Shown: positions 59,416 through 64,000 of the stretch, one piece after another
How positions within the stretch are numbered: the stretch's first letter is position 1
Layout: each line of letters opens with the position of its first letter
Assembly: GCA_947457565.1 (NCBI GenBank)
Contig: CANGWH010000003.1
Location: 1-64,000, forward strand
Reading direction: 5' to 3'
Origin: Flavobacteriales bacterium
GTDB lineage: Bacteria; Bacteroidota; Bacteroidia; NS11-12g; UBA955
DNA length: 64,000 bases
Translations under genes and position numbers: made by a program
The notes under the pieces: generated by a model
What the model saw: only the letters and a program-made list of their open reading frames with translations
Told to the model about the DNA's origin: nothing
The model's database searches: none

Positions 59416-61749
59416 TTAAAATTGTATGCGATAAAAAGCAGATGGAACAAACTGAAAATAGCTAGTACCTTGTAATCGAACCAAGCCATTTGATTCTATT
59501 TCAATTTGAGCAAACATTGGATTAAACCAATTCATCACATTGTAGATATGAATGCCATAAAACTCCTCATAACCTCTTCGCATAAACGGTTTAATTTGTT
59601 TAATAAATCCAATATCAATGCGTTTATAGGCAGGCATCCTATAATTGTTTTTCATTGTATAATCATATACAATCCTATTATCGGCTGATAAGTATTTACC
59701 TGTTGGTACCGTCTGTAGATTACCACTCATGAATACACCTGCAATATTGATTTTAAAAGCATTAGAAGCTTGAATTGTTAATTGCAATTTACCTTGATGT
59801 GGTCTATCCCAACGGTATGGGAATGGTTGATTTTCATTGATGAATTCAAATTGACGTTGCGTTTTTGAATATGTATAACCCGCTACTCCGGTAATAACTC
59901 CTGTTCTTTTTGAAAGCAGCATTTCAAAACCGTATGAATTTCCTTTACCTTGAGTTATTGATCTTTCCCAATAGTTTGGCAATAGTGGATCTTCTTCAAT
60001 ACCGGTTAAATCGGTGATTCCATTAAAGCCTTTGTAGTATACCTCGGCAGATAATTCTGTTCCTTTTGCTACTGGTTTAATAAATGCACCACTAATTTGA
60101 GTGGTCCTCTGCGGTCTGAAATTCTCACCACTAGGGAACCAAATATCCGCGGGTAAAATGCCATTTACACTAGAAAGCTGATGCAGTCCTTGATTACTTA
60201 CGCCTAATCCTAGTTGAATTCTATTTTTTCCTTCTAATAATTGCGACAATGTAATTCTTGGTTCTGGTCTAATCCAAATTCGCTTAGCAGTGAAAAAACT
60301 CCACAATCGCATACCTAGATTTATACTTAAGCCCGCATTTGGGTGCATATCTACTTCCCCATAATTTGCCCATTCAACTACTGTTTGTTGATTCGCTAAA
60401 CCGTAATTTTCTGTTGTGGAAGGATTGTTTCCGTCTTTGGAGACAATCTCTGTTCTTCCAGGCTTAAGAGCATGGATAGCCAATTGGCTACCATAATTTA
60501 TTGAATATTGATGGGAGTAAATATAACTAAAATCTCCATTTACGTGAAAGTCTGTTATTGAATTACTGTATGTCTCGCTATATTCCGCAGATCTTTTTGA
60601 GGTATCAGTGGTAATAGAACCGTTTAAACCAAATAGAGAATTATATTTATACCTAGTAATACCTGCTGTTATTGATCCAAAATGATTAGAATTAAACTCG
60701 TGTGACCATCGTACGCCGGCCAATGTATTTTGCCAGCTCGTGATTAATTTTAGTCCAATATCTAATAACCTACCCAAAGAATCTGTTTCAGAAATTGTCT
60801 GTTGTAACCCAAATTTATCACGGCCATTATATGCCCAAAAACTCCACTGTGTTTTTTGACTTTCTTTGTAATCAACTTTTGCATTGATATCGTGGGTATT
60901 TCCTATAAATGGCGCATCTGGCCCAGTACTACCTAATAACCAATCTAAATAACTTCGTCTTATTCCTATGGAAGCAGTAACCTTCCCTCGATGATCCAAA
61001 GGGCCATTAGCGACCGCATTGGCAGAAATTAAATCCATATGCATTAATCCTGTCCAAGATACAGCATTACCACCTGCCATTTGTACATCTAAAACACCAC
61101 CGCCCGCTCTCCCACCATACCTTGCTGGAGCCACACCGCGATAAAAATCAGCAGATTTAATAATTTCGGGGTTAAAGTTGGATAAAAAGCCCCATAAATG
61201 ACCATTTCCATACAATGGCATACCATTCATCATTTGTAAACTCTGATCTGGATTACTTCCCCGAACTACTAGACCTGCCAAACCTTCAATACCTCCAGTA
61301 ACCCCAGGTAAAAATTGCAAATATTTTACTGGATCGTTAACGCTCAATACCGAAGGAGCTTCAATGATTTGTTTTCTACGCGGCGAATAAAATGATGTTT
61401 TTTGATTGTATAAACTTAGCAATTCTTCCGCAGAATCTAATTCATCAAAACGAACCGGGATTAAAAACAAATTTTTTGTAACACTGGCTTCTACTTCAAC
61501 CAAAACCATGATTGGTCGATAGCCCGGTGCAGCAACAGCAATAGTTTTATCTCCACGTGTTGTGGGTAGTTGATAATATCCACTTGTATTCGATTGTGCG
61601 TTTTCATTGGTTACTGTATTAACAATTACAGCTCCAGGAATGGTTTCTAACGTTTCTTTGTCGTACACCCATCCAGTGATGGCTGGTACCTGACCAAACA
61701 ATGAATGACCTGAAAATCCTATGATAAATACTAGGGCCTTTTTAAACAT
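59416..61749 (-). CDS. TonB-dependent receptor with N-terminal carboxypeptidase-regulatory-like domain
   Basis: 'ITGWVYDKETLETIPGAVIVNTVTNENAQSNTSGYYQLPTTRGDKTIAVAAPGY'; plug 'SVNDPVKYLQFLPGVTGGIEGLAGLVVRGSNPDQSLQMMNGMPLYG'; terminal aromatic barrel strand. Confidence 0.94.
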   Translation of the reverse strand: MFKKALVFIIGFSGHSLFGQVPAITGWVYDKETLETIPGAVIVNTVTNENAQSNTSGYYQLPTTRGDKTIAVAAPGYRPIMVLVEVEASVTKNLFLIPVRFDELDSAEELLSLYNQKTSFYSPRRKQIIEAPSVLSVNDPVKYLQFLPGVTGGIEGLAGLVVRGSNPDQSLQMMNGMPLYGNGHLWGFLSNFNPEIIKSADFYRGVAPARYGGRAGGGVLDVQMAGGNAVSWTGLMHMDLISANAVANGPLDHRGKVTASIGIRRSYLDWLLGSTGPDAPFIGNTHDINAKVDYKESQKTQWSFWAYNGRDKFGLQQTISETDSLGRLLDIGLKLITSWQNTLAGVRWSHEFNSNHFGSITAGITRYKYNSLFGLNGSITTDTSKRSAEYSETYSNSITDFHVNGDFSYIYSHQYSINYGSQLAIHALKPGRTEIVSKDGNNPSTTENYGLANQQTVVEWANYGEVDMHPNAGLSINLGMRLWSFFTAKRIWIRPEPRITLSQLLEGKNRIQLGLGVSNQGLHQLSSVNGILPADIWFPSGENFRPQRTTQISGAFIKPVAKGTELSAEVYYKGFNGITDLTGIEEDPLLPNYWERSITQGKGNSYGFEMLLSKRTGVITGVAGYTYSKTQRQFEFINENQPFPYRWDRPHQGKLQLTIQASNAFKINIAGVFMSGNLQTVPTGKYLSADNRIVYDYTMKNNYRMPAYKRIDIGFIKQIKPFMRRGYEEFYGIHIYNVMNWFNPMFAQIEIESNGLVRLQGTSYFQFVPSAFYRIQF

Positions 61750-61808
61750 TTACTACAAAATTAAGGAATGTACGTTTGTTTGTTAAGAATTGCAATTAAA
61801 ATAAACGT

Positions 61809-62171
61809 TTAAATTGGATAATTAAATTCTTCTTCTATTCCAACATAATTCAATTGAAGTCCTATTTTATGCTGCAATTCCTTCTCTATCTTAATTTTTA
61901 TTTGTTTTATCTTAAAATCACTATAAAAAATGTCAATCTCTTTAGCGATATCGGAAGCAAGGGTTTCCAAAAGTTTGTATTCGTTGTTTGAAACTGCTTG
62001 TACTATCTCTGCAATTTTCAGATAGTCAATCGTTTCTATTAAATTATCGGTGTACAATGAACTGCTGAAATTTACCGACAATGAAACAAATAATTCTACG
62101 CCCTCTTTTCTTTCGGCTTCGTACCAGCCAATTGGACCACTAATGCGCAATCGTTCAATAAATACTATCAT
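61809..62171 (-). CDS. folB: Dihydroneopterin aldolase
   Basis: 'IVFIERLRISGPIGWYEAERKEGVELFVSLSVNFSS...ETIDYLKIAEIVQAVSNNEYKLLETLASDIAKEI'. Confidence 0.94.
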   Translation of the reverse strand: MIVFIERLRISGPIGWYEAERKEGVELFVSLSVNFSSSLYTDNLIETIDYLKIAEIVQAVSNNEYKLLETLASDIAKEIDIFYSDFKIKQIKIKIEKELQHKIGLQLNYVGIEEEFNYPI

Positions 62172-62218
62172 TGGTATATTGTTAACAGGTTATTTAAGAT
62201 AAATGAAATAAAGTTATG

Positions 62219-62226
62219 TAGTTTTG
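62219..62226 (+). promoter_or_regulatory. Bacteroidota-type -7 box TAGTTTTG upstream of gcdH
   Basis: Exact match to TAnnTTTG, about 20 bp before the ATG; no convincing -33 TTG at standard spacing. Confidence 0.35.
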
Positions 62227-62245
62227 CATTACAAGCATAAATAAT

Positions 62246-63454
62246 ATGAATGTAGAAGAACTCAAATCAATGAATCAAGGCAAAGATCGTTACTCAGCGC
62301 CTGATTTTTATACTATTGATGAATTCTTGACGGAAGAACAAAAATTAATTCGTTCTTCTGTAAGAGATTGGGTAAAAAAAGAATTAAGTCCAATTATTGA
62401 GCATTATGCTCAAGAAGCTACATTTCCTAGACATTTAGTAAAAGAATTAGGGGCAATTGGTGCATTCGGACCACAATTACCGGTAGAATATGGATGTGGA
62501 GGTATGGATTACACTACCTATGGAATAATAATGCAGGAACTTGAGCGATGTGATAGCGGTATTCGTTCTACGGCCTCCGTGCAGGGTTCGTTAGTAATGT
62601 ACCCTATTTATAAGTTTGGAAGTGAAGAGCAGAAACACAAGTTTTTACCAAAATTGGCAAGTGGAGAAATGCTCGGATGTTTTGGATTAACCGAACCGGA
62701 TCATGGTTCTAATCCTGGTGGAATGGTTACGAAATTTGAAGACAAAGGAGATCATTATTTGCTCAATGGTGCGAAAATGTGGATTAGCAATGCCCCTTTT
62801 GCCGACGTAGCTGTTGTTTGGGCGAAAAACGAGCAAGGGGTAATACACGGATTAATTGTGGAACGCGGAATGGAAGGATTTACCACCCCCGAAACCCATA
62901 ATAAGTGGAGCTTAAGAGCAAGTGCTACGGGTGAATTGGTGTTTGATAATGTCAGGGTTCCCAAAGAAAATTTATTGCCTGGGGTTACAGGGTTAAAAGG
63001 TCCCTTAACTTGTTTAAATTCTGCAAGGTACGGAATTTCTTGGGGGGCCTTAGGTGCAGCTATGGATTGTTATGATACTGCATTAAGGTATTCGAAGCAA
63101 CGTGAACAATTTGGCAAGCCCATTGCAGGTTTTCAGTTACAACAGAAGAAATTAAGTGAAATGATTACCGAAATCACCAAAGCTCAACTTTTGGTTTGGC
63201 GATTAGGGGTATTAATGGATAATGGAAAAGCTACACCAGCACAGATTTCAATGGCAAAACGAAACAACGTTGAAATTGCTTTGAACGTTGCTCGTGAGGC
63301 TCGTCAAATGTTGGGCGGCATGGGGATTACTGGAGAATTTCCAATTATGCGACATATGATGAACTTAGAAAGCGTGGTTACCTACGAAGGAACCCACGAT
63401 ATTCATTTATTAATTCTAGGTATGGAAATTACCGGAGAAAATGCATTTATGTAA
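62246..63454 (+). CDS. gcdH: Acyl-CoA dehydrogenase, glutaryl-CoA dehydrogenase type
   Basis: 'MLGCFGLTEPDHGSNPGGMVTKFEDKGDHYLLNGAKMWISNAPFADVAVVWAK', 'KWSLRASATGELVFDNVRVP', 'YEGTHDIHLLILGMEITG'. Confidence 0.9.
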   Translation: MNVEELKSMNQGKDRYSAPDFYTIDEFLTEEQKLIRSSVRDWVKKELSPIIEHYAQEATFPRHLVKELGAIGAFGPQLPVEYGCGGMDYTTYGIIMQELERCDSGIRSTASVQGSLVMYPIYKFGSEEQKHKFLPKLASGEMLGCFGLTEPDHGSNPGGMVTKFEDKGDHYLLNGAKMWISNAPFADVAVVWAKNEQGVIHGLIVERGMEGFTTPETHNKWSLRASATGELVFDNVRVPKENLLPGVTGLKGPLTCLNSARYGISWGALGAAMDCYDTALRYSKQREQFGKPIAGFQLQQKKLSEMITEITKAQLLVWRLGVLMDNGKATPAQISMAKRNNVEIALNVAREARQMLGGMGITGEFPIMRHMMNLESVVTYEGTHDIHLLILGMEITGENAFM

Positions 63455-63472
63455 TAACGATTTTATAAGATT

Positions 63473-64000
63473 ATGTATCAAATTAAATTTGGAACTGACG
63501 GATGGCGGGAGATTATTGCTAGAGATTTTACCGTTACAAATGTTCGAAGAGTGGCGCAAGCAACGGCTAAATGGTTAAACAATAGCAATTTACCCAAATA
63601 CTGTGTAGTGGGTTATGATTGCCGATTTGGTGGAGAAATGTTTGCCCAAGAAACTGCTATGCAATTAGCAGACGCAGGTATTAAAGTTAGTATCTCTACA
63701 GGATTTGTTTCTACCCCAATGATTTCATTAGCAGCCAATAAAGGTAATGCGGGTGCAGGTATAATTATAACTGCATCGCATAATCCCCCTGCGTACAATG
63801 GCTATAAAATTAAAGCAAATTATGGTGGTCCAGCAACGCCAGAAGAAGTTTCAAAAGTTGAGGCATTAATAGAAGAAGTTGAAATTATTCCTAAACACAA
63901 TTTCGATTGGTATCTTGATAATGGTATTGTTTCCTTTTTGGATATGGAGACTATGTATGCCAATCATGCGAGAGACAATTTCGATATGAATGCCTTAGAA
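63473..64000 (+). CDS. Phosphoglucomutase/phosphomannomutase family protein, 3'-truncated by the window
   Basis: Frame open from ATG 63473 to the edge: MYQIKFGTDGWREIIARDFTVTNVRR...VVGYDCRFGGEMFA...GAGIIITASHNPPAYNGYKIKANYGGPATPEE (TASHNP catalytic loop). Confidence 0.95.
   Translation, partial: MYQIKFGTDGWREIIARDFTVTNVRRVAQATAKWLNNSNLPKYCVVGYDCRFGGEMFAQETAMQLADAGIKVSISTGFVSTPMISLAANKGNAGAGIIITASHNPPAYNGYKIKANYGGPATPEEVSKVEALIEEVEIIPKHNFDWYLDNGIVSFLDMETMYANHARDNFDMNALE

Noticed and set aside
1-64000. CRISPR arrays, IS elements, prophage, toxin-antitoxin or defence islands
   Set aside because: No spaced direct repeats, transposase/integrase, phage structural or restriction/defence domains were seen in the ORF set or intergenic sequence.

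Overview
This is a 64 kb, AT-rich chromosomal window from a Bacteroidota-type genome, judged from T9SS type A/B sorting domains, a DUF4249/TonB-receptor pair, a fused CcoNO oxidase and TAnnTTTG-like promoter boxes. It is gene-dense and mostly core metabolism. I see no IS element, prophage, CRISPR array or rRNA, and one tRNA (Val-TAC). Recognisable blocks: (i) an incomplete T9SS type-B PKD protein at the left edge; (ii) an HldE-like sugar kinase, an aminotransferase, a glycosyltransferase and a BNR/sortilin-like protein; (iii) a membrane pyrophosphatase with an unusual 108-aa, 16-Cys C-terminal tail; (iv) an OmpA-like gene followed by nuoIJKLMN, a partial complex I cluster; (v) serC-serA-DUF1015; (vi) a microaerobic respiration island at 25-35.6 kb: a Ric/YtfE-like protein that seems to have lost its metal ligands, ccoI, ccoS, ccoNO, ccoQ, ccoP, ccoG, ccoH, a SafE/CcoH2-like protein and an FNR-like regulator; (vii) M42 peptidase, LpxL-like acyltransferase, NFACT/RqcH-like protein, hmgA, large T9SS cargo proteins, a TPR protein, gyrA, M16 protease, uvrA, DUF4249/TonB receptor, folB, gcdH and the start of a phosphohexomutase. 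ccoS and ccoQ are absent from the supplied ORF track and were read from the nucleotide sequence. I cannot show a complete undescribed system. The best leads are the apparently ligand-less Ric-like protein with an FNR-type box, the Cys-tailed pyrophosphatase, a probable inactive gingipain-fold T9SS protein, and several unexplained inverted repeats or intergenic segments.
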